From contig CAJFFY010000003.1 in NCBI GenBank assembly GCA_904374465.1, positions 35,655 to 99,654 of the forward strand: a stretch of DNA of 64,000 nt. Direction: 5' to 3'. This document shows, piece after piece, positions 14,888-23,467 of the stretch; the stretch's first letter is position 1; the number at the start of each line of letters is the position of its first letter. Below the pieces are notes generated by a model. It was given only the letters and a program-made list of their open reading frames with translations, made no database searches and was not told the origin of the DNA. A program made the translations under genes and the position numbers. Source of the DNA: an uncultured Subdoligranulum sp. GTDB taxonomy: Bacteria; Bacillota; Clostridia; Oscillospirales; Ruminococcaceae.

Positions 14888-16789
14888 ATGGCAATGCATC
14901 AATTCAAGGCCGAAAGCAAGAAACTGCTCGACCTGATGATCAATTCGATTTATACCAACCGTGAAATCTTCCTGCGGGAATTGATTTCCAATGCATCGGA
15001 CGCCTGCGATAAGCGGTATTTCAAGAGCCTGACCGACACGTCCATCGGCATCACCAAGGACGATCTGAAGATTCATATCCAGCCTGACAAGGAGAACCGT
15101 ACTCTTACCATCAGCGATAACGGTATCGGTATGACCAAGGAGGAACTGGAAAAGAACCTGGGTACCATCGCCAAATCCGGTTCCCTGGACTTCAAGACCG
15201 AGAACCAGAGCGACAATATCGATATCATCGGCCAGTTCGGCGTGGGCTTCTATTCCGCCTTCATGGTGGCCAGCAAAGTTACCGTGATCTCCCGTGCCCA
15301 GGGGGAAGACACCGCCTGGAAGTGGGAGTCCAAGGGTGTGGAAGGCTATACCCTGACCGAGGCCGACAAGGATGAGGTGGGTACCGAGATCATCCTGGTG
15401 CTCAAGGAGGATACCGACAACGAAAAGTACAGCGAGTATCTGGACGAATACACGCTGGCCAACCTTGTCAAGAAGTACAGCGATTATATCCGCTTCCCCA
15501 TCACGATGTACCGCGAAAAATCCCGCCAGAAACCCAAGCCGGAGGATGCCGGGGACGACTATAAGCCGGAGTACGAGACCTATACCGAGCTGGAAACCCT
15601 GAACAGCATGGTGCCCATCTGGAAGCGTCCCAAGAGTGAGGTCAAGGACGAGGATTACAACGAGTTCTACAAGAACAAGTTCATGGATTATTCCGACCCG
15701 CTGCGCGTCATTACCAGCCGCACCGAAGGCACCGCCACCTACACGGCGCTGCTCTTCATTCCCAGCCGCACTCCCTATGATTACTACACCAAGGAATACG
15801 AAAAGGGCCTGGCCCTCTATGCGTCCGGTGTCATGATCATGGAGAAGTGCGCCGACCTTCTGCCCGACTACTTCAGCTTTGTCAAGGGCGTGGTGGACAG
15901 CGAGGACCTGAGCCTGAACATCAGCCGTGAGACGTTGCAGAAGGACAGCCAGCTCAAGCTGATGCACAACAGCCTGGAAAAGAAGATCAAGAATGAGCTG
16001 CACGCCATGCTGGTCAATGACCGTGACAAATACGAAACCTTCTGGAAGGCGTTTGGCCGCCAGATCAAGTTCGGTATTTATGGCGACTACGGCATGCACA
16101 AGGACCTGCTGGCCGACCTGCTGCTCTTCTACTCCGCCAAGGAGCAGAAACTGGTAACCCTCGACGAGTATATCGAAAAGATGCCCGAAGGCCAGAAGTG
16201 CATCTACTATGCGGCCGGTGACGACACCGACCGGCTGGGCAAGCTGCCCAACGCACAGCTGGTGCTCAGCAAGGGCTACGATCTGCTGCTCTGCACCGAG
16301 GATGTGGACGAATTCTGCCTGCAGATGATGCGGGATTACAAAGAGAAAGAGTTCAAGAACATCAACTCCGGGGATCTGGGCCTGGAAACCGAGGAGGAAA
16401 AGAAAGCCGCCGAGGAGACCGCCACCGAAAACAAGGATTTGTTTGAGGAGATCAAAAAGGCCCTGAACGGTAAGATCAAGGATGTCAAGGTCAATCCCAC
16501 CCTGCAGGAACATCCCGTCACTCTCTCCAGCGAAGGCGGTATTTCGATGGAGATGGAGAAGGTGCTGCGCAAGATGCCCAACGGGGAAGGTGTGGAGAGC
16601 ACCAAGGTGCTGGAACTCAACCCGTCCCATGCGGTGTTTGCCGCACTGAAGGCCGCCCATGAGGCAGGCGATACCGAGAAGGTCGGCAAGTACGCCGAAC
16701 TGCTCTATGACCAGGCCCTGCTGATTGCCGGTTTGCCCATCGAAGACCCCGTGGCCTATGCCCAGTTGGTCTGCAGCCTGATGCAATAA
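14888..16789 (+). CDS. htpG: molecular chaperone HtpG (Hsp90)
   Basis: Cytosolic ATP-dependent Hsp90-family chaperone (633 aa). The N-terminal ATPase carries E-L-I-S-N-A-S-D-A-C near residues 31-40, the D-N-G-I-G-M motif and G-Q-F-G-V-G-F-Y-S near residue 120. Middle and C-terminal dimerisation domains are present and the length fits the family. The start is the ATG at 14888 behind GAGGTC; ATG 14894 is an alternative. The gene is monocistronic with its own promoter and terminator. Two CIRCE-like sites imply HrcA (class I heat-shock) control, whereas B. subtilis htpG is not an HrcA target. Confidence 0.96.
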   Translation: MAMHQFKAESKKLLDLMINSIYTNREIFLRELISNASDACDKRYFKSLTDTSIGITKDDLKIHIQPDKENRTLTISDNGIGMTKEELEKNLGTIAKSGSLDFKTENQSDNIDIIGQFGVGFYSAFMVASKVTVISRAQGEDTAWKWESKGVEGYTLTEADKDEVGTEIILVLKEDTDNEKYSEYLDEYTLANLVKKYSDYIRFPITMYREKSRQKPKPEDAGDDYKPEYETYTELETLNSMVPIWKRPKSEVKDEDYNEFYKNKFMDYSDPLRVITSRTEGTATYTALLFIPSRTPYDYYTKEYEKGLALYASGVMIMEKCADLLPDYFSFVKGVVDSEDLSLNISRETLQKDSQLKLMHNSLEKKIKNELHAMLVNDRDKYETFWKAFGRQIKFGIYGDYGMHKDLLADLLLFYSAKEQKLVTLDEYIEKMPEGQKCIYYAAGDDTDRLGKLPNAQLVLSKGYDLLLCTEDVDEFCLQMMRDYKEKEFKNINSGDLGLETEEEKKAAEETATENKDLFEEIKKALNGKIKDVKVNPTLQEHPVTLSSEGGISMEMEKVLRKMPNGEGVESTKVLELNPSHAVFAALKAAHEAGDTEKVGKYAELLYDQALLIAGLPIEDPVAYAQLVCSLMQ

Positions 16790-16810
16790 AGTTTTCGTAT
16801 CCTTTTCCGG

Positions 16811-16838
16811 CGCCGGACGAAATCGTCCGGCGCTTTTT
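16811..16838 (+). terminator. terminator after htpG
   Basis: CGCCGGAC (16811-16818), GAAATC loop, GTCCGGCG, then CTTTTTT. Confidence 0.9.
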
Positions 16839-16880
16839 TGCGCTCCCACAGCAAAAAGTGCGAATTTTGCGAAAAAGTGT

Positions 16881-16909
16881 TTGAAATGGCGCAAGAATTG
16901 TGCTATTCT
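16881..16909 (+). promoter_or_regulatory. promoter of the AraC-family gene
   Basis: TTGAAA (16881-16886), 17 bp spacer, TATTCT (16904-16909), about 40 bp before the start codon. Confidence 0.7.
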
Positions 16910-16949
16910 TGTGGTGACCACAAAAATGAATCGAAAAAGGAGCTTGTTA

Positions 16950-17813
16950 ATGGTTTCCGAATACACCTACTGCCCGCAGACAGATTTTTTTATTGAGCGG
17001 GTAGACCGGGACACCGGGTTTGATATGCCCAGCTTCCACATTCACCATAAATTCGAAATTTACTACGAAATTGCCGGCAGCCGGCGCTATTTTATCGAGG
17101 ACTCCGCCTATATCGTAAACGCGGGCAGCGTGGTGCTGATCGGTGAAAATCAGATCCACAAAACCGCTTCGCTGGGAGACGCCCCCTCCAGCCGGATTGT
17201 TTTGAATTTCAGTCGGGAATACCTGGAAAAGATTGCCCAGGCTTTTCCGGAGGTGGATTTTTTTTCTTTCCTCACAGAGGAGCACAACCACCTGCTGTCC
17301 ACCATAACGGTCAAACAGCAAAACCACATCCAGACCATGATGCAGCAGATGCTGGTGCTGGAAGAGGACGATTCAAAGGAAGCCGAAGCCATGCGCACCA
17401 TGCTGCTGGCCACGCTGTTGCTGGAACTGAAAAAACTTTGCCGACAGCAACAGGAGCAGGGGGGCGAAAAGGGCCGCGTCAGCAACCACATTGTGGACCA
17501 GATCCAGGCCTACATCGCCCAGCATTATGCCGAGAAACTGACCCTCACCGGGATTGCCGGGCAATTTTATATCAGCCCCTATTACCTCAGCCGCCTTTTT
17601 AAAAAGTCCACCAACCTCAGCCTGATCGAATATATCAACGGTGTGCGCATCAAGGCAGCACAGAACCTCATTGAAAAAACAGGGGAGAGCATCTCCACCG
17701 TCGCCGAAAAGACCGGTTTTATGACCACGGCTCATTTCCGGCGCGTCTTCAAGGACGCCACCGGTCTTTCACCGCAGCAATACCGGCAATATTACAAGCG
17801 CGTCAACAAATAA
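16950..17813 (+). CDS. AraC-family transcriptional regulator
   Basis: DNA-binding regulator (287 aa). The N-terminal cupin-like ligand domain includes F-H-I-H-H-K-F-E-I-Y-Y near residue 30. The C-terminal pair of helix-turn-helix motifs lies at roughly residues 185-285, ending with H-F-R-R-V-F-K-D-A-T-G-L-S-P-Q-Q-Y-R. These two domains usually signal control of carbohydrate genes. It stands alone between htpG and tdk, so its target is probably elsewhere. The ATG at 16950 follows AAAAAGGAGC; an earlier frame-open ATG lies inside the promoter. Confidence 0.9.
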   Translation: MVSEYTYCPQTDFFIERVDRDTGFDMPSFHIHHKFEIYYEIAGSRRYFIEDSAYIVNAGSVVLIGENQIHKTASLGDAPSSRIVLNFSREYLEKIAQAFPEVDFFSFLTEEHNHLLSTITVKQQNHIQTMMQQMLVLEEDDSKEAEAMRTMLLATLLLELKKLCRQQQEQGGEKGRVSNHIVDQIQAYIAQHYAEKLTLTGIAGQFYISPYYLSRLFKKSTNLSLIEYINGVRIKAAQNLIEKTGESISTVAEKTGFMTTAHFRRVFKDATGLSPQQYRQYYKRVNK

Positions 17814-17814
17814 A

Positions 17815-17848
17815 AACTGCCCGGCCTGGGAGCCGGGCAGTTTTTTTG
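17815..17848. terminator. bidirectional terminator between AraC-family gene and tdk
   Basis: AAAAACTGCCCGGC pairs with GCCGGGCAGTTTTTTT. T-runs on both strands allow it to end both convergent transcripts. Confidence 0.9.
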
Positions 17849-17849
17849 T

Positions 17850-18464
17850 TTATGCTTCCTGTTTACCGTGCCGCTTCAGGAAGGCCCGGTATTCCCGGAA
17901 CCAACATTGCGGGCACAGACTCTGGTATTCCACGTTGTCCACCGTATCGATGGCCACCTGGGCCCCCTCAAAGACAAACTCACCGTTTACTTTGCGTCCG
18001 TTGCAGATGGCTTTGCGGCCGCACGCACAGATGGTCTTGAGTTCCTCAATGGTATGGGCCAGTTCCAGCAGCCGGGTGGAACCGGGGAAGCCGCGCATCA
18101 TAAAGTCGGCGCGCAGCCCGTAGCAGATGACCGGAATGCCCAGGTCCACCGTGACCAGGAACAGCTCCTCTGCCTGGCGGGGAGTAAAAAACTGACTTTC
18201 GTCACAAAGCACACAGGCCGGGGCGCCGTGGGCGGCGGTGTCGGCTTTGACCAGGTCGATGATGGTCATTTCCGGGGTGACAAGCTGATCCACTTTACAG
18301 CTGATGCCCAGGCGGGAAACGATGGAATCTTGCCCTTTGGTATCGATGGACGGTTTGAGGATCAGTACCCGCATACCGCGTTCTTTGTAGTTGTAAGCCA
18401 CCTGCATCAGGGCGGTGGTTTTGCCGCTGTTCATAGCGCCGTAGCGGAAATACAGTTTTGCCAT
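17850..18464 (-). CDS. tdk: thymidine kinase
   Basis: Phosphorylates thymidine with ATP to dTMP in salvage (204 aa). Type II kinase with P-loop G-A-M-N-S-G-K-T at residues 9-16, catalytic D-E-S-Q-F with Glu89, and zinc-binding cysteines in C-A-C-G-R-K-A-I-C and C-P-Q-C near the C-terminus. It lies 15 bp downstream of rex, so the two probably share a transcript. It competes with pyrimidine-nucleoside phosphorylase for imported thymidine. Confidence 0.95.
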   Translation of the reverse strand: MAKLYFRYGAMNSGKTTALMQVAYNYKERGMRVLILKPSIDTKGQDSIVSRLGISCKVDQLVTPEMTIIDLVKADTAAHGAPACVLCDESQFFTPRQAEELFLVTVDLGIPVICYGLRADFMMRGFPGSTRLLELAHTIEELKTICACGRKAICNGRKVNGEFVFEGAQVAIDTVDNVEYQSLCPQCWFREYRAFLKRHGKQEA

Positions 18465-18479
18465 GGGGCGTAAGCTCCT

Positions 18480-19121
18480 TTATTGGTCTTTGTTGCGAAG
18501 CCGATAGCCGAGGCTCATCAGGCTGTCACCGAGATGTACGTTCTCCACCGTGAGACCCGGGTATTCCACCGACAGGTCATAGTGGCTGAAATTCCAGACA
18601 CCCTGAATGCCGTAGGATACCAGATCCCCGGCCACATCCATGGCGCTCTGGCGGGGCACACACAGCACCGCGACGGTGGGACGATGTTCCTCGCAGAAGG
18701 CTTTCAGCTCGTGCAGCGGCAGGATGGGGACGCCGCACATTTCTTTTCCGAACAGGTCGGGATTGATGTCAAACACCCCAATCAGCCGGTAGCCGTTGGT
18801 GTCCCGGCTGATGAAACTGGACACCGCCGAGCCCAGATGGCCCGCGCCAATCAGAATGGTTCCCAGCCGCTCCCCGTCGCCAAACAGCAGTTTGCCGATT
18901 TCGGTGCGCAGCACATCCACCTTGTAGCCGATGCCCTGCTGGCCAAATCCGCCAAAACAATTGAAATCCTGGCGCACCTGGCTGGCCGTGGTGCCCATCA
19001 TGTGAGCCAGTTCGCTGGAAGAAATTTTCTCTTTTCCGTCAGCCGAAAGGTTTGTCAGGTAACGATAGTATTTGGGCAAGCGCTTGATTACCGGAAGGGA
19101 AACCTTGTTTTGAACCGCCAT
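18480..19121 (-). CDS. rex: redox-sensing transcriptional repressor Rex
   Basis: Senses the NADH/NAD+ ratio and represses fermentation and redox genes (213 aa). The N-terminal winged helix contains S-S-E-L-A-H-M-M-G-T-T-A-S-Q-V-R-Q-D-F and the typical G-G-F-G-Q-Q-G-I-G-Y. The Rossmann domain has I-G-A-G-H-L-G and the V-F-D-I-N-P strand end. The ATG at 19121 follows GAGGTAA; an upstream ATG lacks a ribosome binding site. Its promoter contains a palindrome that may be an autoregulatory site. It is divergent from tepA. Confidence 0.95.
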   Translation of the reverse strand: MAVQNKVSLPVIKRLPKYYRYLTNLSADGKEKISSSELAHMMGTTASQVRQDFNCFGGFGQQGIGYKVDVLRTEIGKLLFGDGERLGTILIGAGHLGSAVSSFISRDTNGYRLIGVFDINPDLFGKEMCGVPILPLHELKAFCEEHRPTVAVLCVPRQSAMDVAGDLVSYGIQGVWNFSHYDLSVEYPGLTVENVHLGDSLMSLGYRLRNKDQ

Positions 19122-19186
19122 GATCGTGTTACCTCGCAACATACCGCCGGCATCCTGCCGGGCGGCGAATTTTCAAAAGGATAATT

Positions 19187-19224
19187 TTATAACTTATTAT
19201 AAATACTCTCGGTGTAATTGTCAA
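19187..19224 (-). promoter_or_regulatory. rex promoter with overlapping palindrome
   Basis: On the minus strand TTGACA (19224-19219), 17 bp spacer, TATAAT (19201-19196): a near-consensus promoter. The palindrome TTATAA-N4-TTATAA (19187-19202) covers the -10. It has the 6-4-6 layout of a Rex box but not its usual TTGT/ACAA ends, so autoregulation is only suggested. Confidence 0.75.
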
Positions 19225-19423
19225 TTTTTTATCTAAGTTTTTTGCAAAACAACTCAACAATGGTCCTTTGTGCCCAAAAGCAGACAAAATTGATGCGCTT
19301 GGCTGGAACCAATGGGAAAGAACTTCACAAAGCGAAACAATCTTGACTGGCCAGCGCATAACCCAAACCCGCGTCGGACATACTGGAAAGAAAATGCAAG
19401 CAGGGAAGGGAGTTGCCGAAAAG

Positions 19424-20143
19424 ATGGAACCGGTATCGAAAAAAAGCAAAGAGAAAGCCAAACTGAACCCCACCGAGAGTGCTGCCCTCAAACGTCTGGA
19501 GCACGATCTGATCACCGAGGACGGGATCGTGCCGGCCACAAAGGGACGGCATGCCATCCACTGTCTGACGGTGATCGGTACCATCGAAGGGCATACGCTG
19601 GCACCGGACAGCCAGAAGACCACCAAGTATGAACACGTGATTCCGCAGCTGGTGGATATTGAGGAGGACCCGGAGATTGAAGGGCTCTTGGTGATTCTCA
19701 ATACCGTGGGCGGCGACGTGGAAGCCGGACTGGCCCTGGCGGAACTGATCGCGGGGGTCAGCAAGCCCAGCGCCACACTGGTGTTGGGGGGCGGACATTC
19801 CATCGGCATTCCGCTGGCGGTTTCGGCCCGACGCAGTTTTATTGTGCCCACGGCCACCATGACCGTGCATCCGGTGCGCCATTCCGGCATGGTGCTGGGC
19901 GTGCCGCAGACCCTGCGCTATTTTGAGCAGATGCAGGAGCGGATTGTGGGCTTTGTGGCCGGTCACTCGGGCATCACGGCCCGACGTTTTACCACGCTGA
20001 TGCACAACACCGGGGAACTGGTGATGGATATGGGCACCGTGCTGGATGGCCGGCAGGCGGTGGAAGAGGGGCTCATCGACGAACTGGGCGGATTATCCGA
20101 CGCATTGGGCTATCTGTACCGGGAGATTGAAGGAAAAAAGTGA
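19424..20143 (+). CDS. tepA: ClpP-fold serine protease TepA-like
   Basis: Cytosolic ClpP-superfamily protein (239 aa). The crotonase/ClpP core starts near residue 40, with L-V-I-L-N-T-V-G-G-D-V-E-A-G, the nucleophile region L-G-G-G-H-S-I-G-I-P-L-A-V and a later T-V-H-P-V-R-H that may supply the base. B. subtilis TepA (YmfB) has this motif set and also lies immediately upstream of spoIIIE, as here. The role there, linked to protein secretion, is only partly known. ATG 19424 follows AGGGAG; ATG 19394 is also possible. Confidence 0.82.
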   Translation: MEPVSKKSKEKAKLNPTESAALKRLEHDLITEDGIVPATKGRHAIHCLTVIGTIEGHTLAPDSQKTTKYEHVIPQLVDIEEDPEIEGLLVILNTVGGDVEAGLALAELIAGVSKPSATLVLGGGHSIGIPLAVSARRSFIVPTATMTVHPVRHSGMVLGVPQTLRYFEQMQERIVGFVAGHSGITARRFTTLMHNTGELVMDMGTVLDGRQAVEEGLIDELGGLSDALGYLYREIEGKK

Positions 20144-20188
20144 CGGCAGTCCGACCTGTAAAATCCGGAAGGGCGCTTCCATTTTCCA

Positions 20189-20259
20189 TTTACAACCCCC
20201 TGCATTCGTGCTAAAATAAGTACCGAATATTCGTTTGGCCCAAGGGCCTACTTATTTTA
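20189..20259 (+). promoter_or_regulatory. ftsK promoter with an 11 bp inverted repeat
   Basis: TTTACA (20189-20194), 17 bp spacer, TAAAAT (20212-20217). The -10 is part of TAAAATAAGTA (20212-20222), which is exactly repeated in reverse complement at 20249-20259. An inner GGCCC/GGGCC hairpin (20237-20248) sits against the right arm. Confidence 0.7.
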
Positions 20260-20290
20260 TATACAGTGCAATAGAGGGGTATTATTCAGC

Positions 20291-23200
20291 ATGGCACAAT
20301 CTCGTTCCAGTAAAAACAGCAGCAAACGCAAATCTTCTTCCGGCCGAAGCAGTTCGTCCCGCAGCCGCAGCACGGGGACGCGTTCGTCCTCATCCCGTGG
20401 CAAAAAGGCTGCCTCCCGGCGCGCCCAGCGCCGGGCCGAAAATCCCAACCTGGTCCGCAGTGTTTTGCTGGCGGGGCTGGGCATTCTTTGTGTGGCCATG
20501 GTGCTGGTGCCCGGCCAGAATATCTGGAAGGTGATGCGCGGGGGCCTGTTCGGCATTTTCGGCATCATGACCTATCTGGTGGGGCCTTTTTTGCTGTACC
20601 TGGCCTACCTGCTGGCATCGGGCTACCGGGTGGCCTTGTTTGCGGGCAAAGTGACCCTGATGGGCATTCTGTGCGCCAGTGTCCCGGTGGTATTTTCCAA
20701 GGTTTCAGTCAGCGAGGCCAATGCCTGGGAAATCATCAAGATGCTTTTCATGCGTGGTCAGACCGGCTTTTGGGAAGGCGGCGTGCTGGGGGCGCCCATC
20801 GGTGCCACCCTGTTGGCTTTGTTCGGGCGGCCTGCCTCCAATTTTGTGATGCTGCTGGTCTTTGCCCTGGGGCTGATGGTCTTCTTTGCCATCACCCCGG
20901 TGGATGTGGTGGAGTTCCTCAACGGCCAGTACCGCAAAGTGCAGGAGGTCCGTGCCGAGCGTGAGGCGGCGGAATCTGCCTACGATACGCAGCTTTTCGG
21001 CAGCGAACCGGAGGAAGAACCCATTGAAAACCTGACCGGCACACTGCCGGATGCCCAGCGCCGGCACCACCCGGCCTACGATGTCATTGCGGATACCGGG
21101 CGGATCCCATTGGGCGGAAACCAGGCAGCGGGAACCTCCGCGCCGGCTTCTGCCCCGGTCATGCCCAATCTGGCAGGTATGGGTGCGGCGCCGCGGGCGT
21201 CCTTCGATGTGGACCTGGGGCCCAGCGCCGAAAGCAAGGCGCTGCAGCAGGCGGTGGAGCACGATCCGCTGGAGCCGGTCAGCATTGGGCCGGGCGGCAC
21301 ATTCGGCATGGACCCGCTGTCCCATCTTTCCGATTCCCAGCGATTCCGCGCCCAGAAACAGGCACCTGCTCCGGCGCCTGCCCCGCAGGAGGATTTTGAG
21401 CTGAAATTGCAGCCGGAGCAACCGGCGGCGCAGCCTGCGGCAGGGGATGAACTGGATTCCCTGATCAACCGCGCCGTCAACGGACATGCCCCGTACTATG
21501 CCCCCCACGAAGCGGGCGGGGCGGCCTATACCGAACCGGAGGAACAAGGCTTCTCCGTGCCCTTGCAGCCGGAACCGCAGGCAGAATCCTTTGACACGCC
21601 GCTGGTGCCCGTTCCGCAGGAAACGACGCCCCGTGTGCCGGGGGATACCATGGCTTTCTCTCCGGAGGACCTGCAGACGGCGGCTGCCCAGGGCGGTGCA
21701 ATTCCCACTCTCAACGGAAGTTTTGACACGGTGGGCCAGGCAGCCAGTGCGGCCTGGCAGGCGGGACGCCCCCTGTCGGAGCTGCTGGATACCCAGCCCG
21801 CTTCCCAGACGCCCAGTCGTCCCACCGGGACGGAGCGTTCCTTCACGGTGCCCCAGCAAGGCGAAGCTGCGGAGCTGCGGGTGAGTACCACGGTGGGTAA
21901 TTCTGCGTCGGCACCTATCAGTTCGCCGCCGTCGGCAGCCAAAGCGGACCCCCATGCCATGCAGCTGGCGGCGGCCGCCAAGGAACCGCCCAAGCCCTAC
22001 TGTTATCCGTCGCTGAACCTCTTCAACGCCACCCGGCCGGAGGACGAAGCCGGTGCCGCGCGGGAGATGAAGAAAAACGCCGACACGCTGGTGAACACGC
22101 TGGAAAGCTTCGGCGTCAAGACAAAGATTCTGGATATCTGCCGGGGGCCTTCGGTCACCCGATATGAACTGCAGCCCCAGGCGGGCATCAAGGTCAGCCG
22201 CATTACCAGCCTGGCCGATGACATTGCCCTGAACCTGGCCACGGCGGGAGTCCGGATCGAGGCGCCCATTCCCGGCAAACCGGCTGTCGGTATCGAGGTA
22301 CCCAACAAGATTCGTTCCACCGTCAACATCCGCACGGTGTTTGAATCCCAGAATTACATCAATATGCGCAGCCCGCTGACCATGGCGCTTGGCAAGGATA
22401 TTGCCGGCACCGCCCAGGTGGCGGACCTTTGCAAGATGCCCCACCTGCTCATTGCCGGTTCCACCGGCAGCGGTAAATCGGTCTGCGTCAACTCCATTAT
22501 CATCAGCTTTTTGTTCCGCTCCGGGCCGGAGGATGTCAAACTGATCCTCATCGACCCCAAGGTGGTGGAACTGGCGGAATACAACGGCATTCCGCATCTG
22601 CTGATGCCGGTGGTCACCGAACCCCGCAAGGCGGCCGGTGCACTGGGCGCCAGCGTGGCCGAGATGGAGCGCCGCTACAAACTGTTTGCGGAGAACAACG
22701 TCCGCGAAATCAAAGCCTACAACAAGCTCGCAGCCCAGACGGGGATGGAGCACCTGCCTTATATCGCCATTATCATCGATGAGTTGGCCGACCTGATGAT
22801 GGTGGCCGGCAAAGAGGTGGAGGATTATATCTGCCGCATTGCCCAGAAGGCCCGCGCGGCCGGCATCCACCTGATCGTTGCCACCCAGCGTCCCAGCGTG
22901 GATGTCATCACCGGTCTGATCAAGGCCAACATTCCCAGCCGCATTGCCTTCGCGGTTTCCAGCCAGATCGACTCCCGGACCATCCTGGATACATCCGGCG
23001 CCGAAAAGCTGCTGGGCAACGGTGATATGCTGTTCCTGCCGGTGGGCGCTGCCAAGCCGGTGCGTGTGCAGGGCACCTTTGTCACCGACGAAGAAATCGG
23101 TGCGGTGCTCAGTTTCATCAAGTCCACCTCCTCCTCTCAGTATGACGAGGAGATGATTGCCGAGATGGAGCGCCGTGCGGTGGCAGAAAAGGGCAGCAAA

Positions 23201-23467
23201 AAGGGTGACGATGACGGAGACGGAAGCGGCGCCCTGGATCCCATGTTCGAACAGGCCGTGGAGTGCGTGATCGAGGCGGGCCAGGCATCCACCAGTTTGC
23301 TGCAGCGTCGCTGCAAGCTGGGCTATGCCCGTGCGGCCCGTATTATGGACCAGATGGAACAGGAAAAGGTCATTGGTCCCTACGAGGGTGCCAAGCCGCG
23401 TGCCGTGCTGGTCACCCGAGCCCAGTGGGAGGAGCGGAAACTGAATGGCCAGTACGACGAAGCGTAA
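20291..23467 (+). CDS. ftsK: DNA translocase FtsK/SpoIIIE
   Basis: Membrane-anchored ATP-driven DNA pump for chromosome segregation at the division or sporulation septum (1058 aa). A Ser/Arg/Lys-rich N-terminus of 50 residues precedes four or five membrane helices (about 56-205), then a Pro/Ala/Gln-rich linker of about 350 residues. The motor has Walker A G-S-T-G-S-G-K-S at 723-730, Walker B I-I-I-D-E-L-A-D-L and R-P-S-V-D-V-I-T-G. A C-terminal gamma winged helix (about 985-1045) recognises polar DNA sequences. It is longer than B. subtilis SpoIIIE because of the linker. It follows tepA as in B. subtilis. Confidence 0.95.
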   Translation: MAQSRSSKNSSKRKSSSGRSSSSRSRSTGTRSSSSRGKKAASRRAQRRAENPNLVRSVLLAGLGILCVAMVLVPGQNIWKVMRGGLFGIFGIMTYLVGPFLLYLAYLLASGYRVALFAGKVTLMGILCASVPVVFSKVSVSEANAWEIIKMLFMRGQTGFWEGGVLGAPIGATLLALFGRPASNFVMLLVFALGLMVFFAITPVDVVEFLNGQYRKVQEVRAEREAAESAYDTQLFGSEPEEEPIENLTGTLPDAQRRHHPAYDVIADTGRIPLGGNQAAGTSAPASAPVMPNLAGMGAAPRASFDVDLGPSAESKALQQAVEHDPLEPVSIGPGGTFGMDPLSHLSDSQRFRAQKQAPAPAPAPQEDFELKLQPEQPAAQPAAGDELDSLINRAVNGHAPYYAPHEAGGAAYTEPEEQGFSVPLQPEPQAESFDTPLVPVPQETTPRVPGDTMAFSPEDLQTAAAQGGAIPTLNGSFDTVGQAASAAWQAGRPLSELLDTQPASQTPSRPTGTERSFTVPQQGEAAELRVSTTVGNSASAPISSPPSAAKADPHAMQLAAAAKEPPKPYCYPSLNLFNATRPEDEAGAAREMKKNADTLVNTLESFGVKTKILDICRGPSVTRYELQPQAGIKVSRITSLADDIALNLATAGVRIEAPIPGKPAVGIEVPNKIRSTVNIRTVFESQNYINMRSPLTMALGKDIAGTAQVADLCKMPHLLIAGSTGSGKSVCVNSIIISFLFRSGPEDVKLILIDPKVVELAEYNGIPHLLMPVVTEPRKAAGALGASVAEMERRYKLFAENNVREIKAYNKLAAQTGMEHLPYIAIIIDELADLMMVAGKEVEDYICRIAQKARAAGIHLIVATQRPSVDVITGLIKANIPSRIAFAVSSQIDSRTILDTSGAEKLLGNGDMLFLPVGAAKPVRVQGTFVTDEEIGAVLSFIKSTSSSQYDEEMIAEMERRAVAEKGSKKGDDDGDGSGALDPMFEQAVECVIEAGQASTSLLQRRCKLGYARAARIMDQMEQEKVIGPYEGAKPRAVLVTRAQWEERKLNGQYDEA

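Noticed and set aside
14879..16966. Open frame of about 695 codons opposite htpG
   Set aside because: It mirrors the htpG codon pattern, lacks a ribosome binding site and has no recognisable domain.
20921..22000. Pro/Ala/Gln-rich repeats in the ftsK linker as a tandem repeat
   Set aside because: The composition is biased but no unit repeats in register; such linkers are normal in FtsK proteins.
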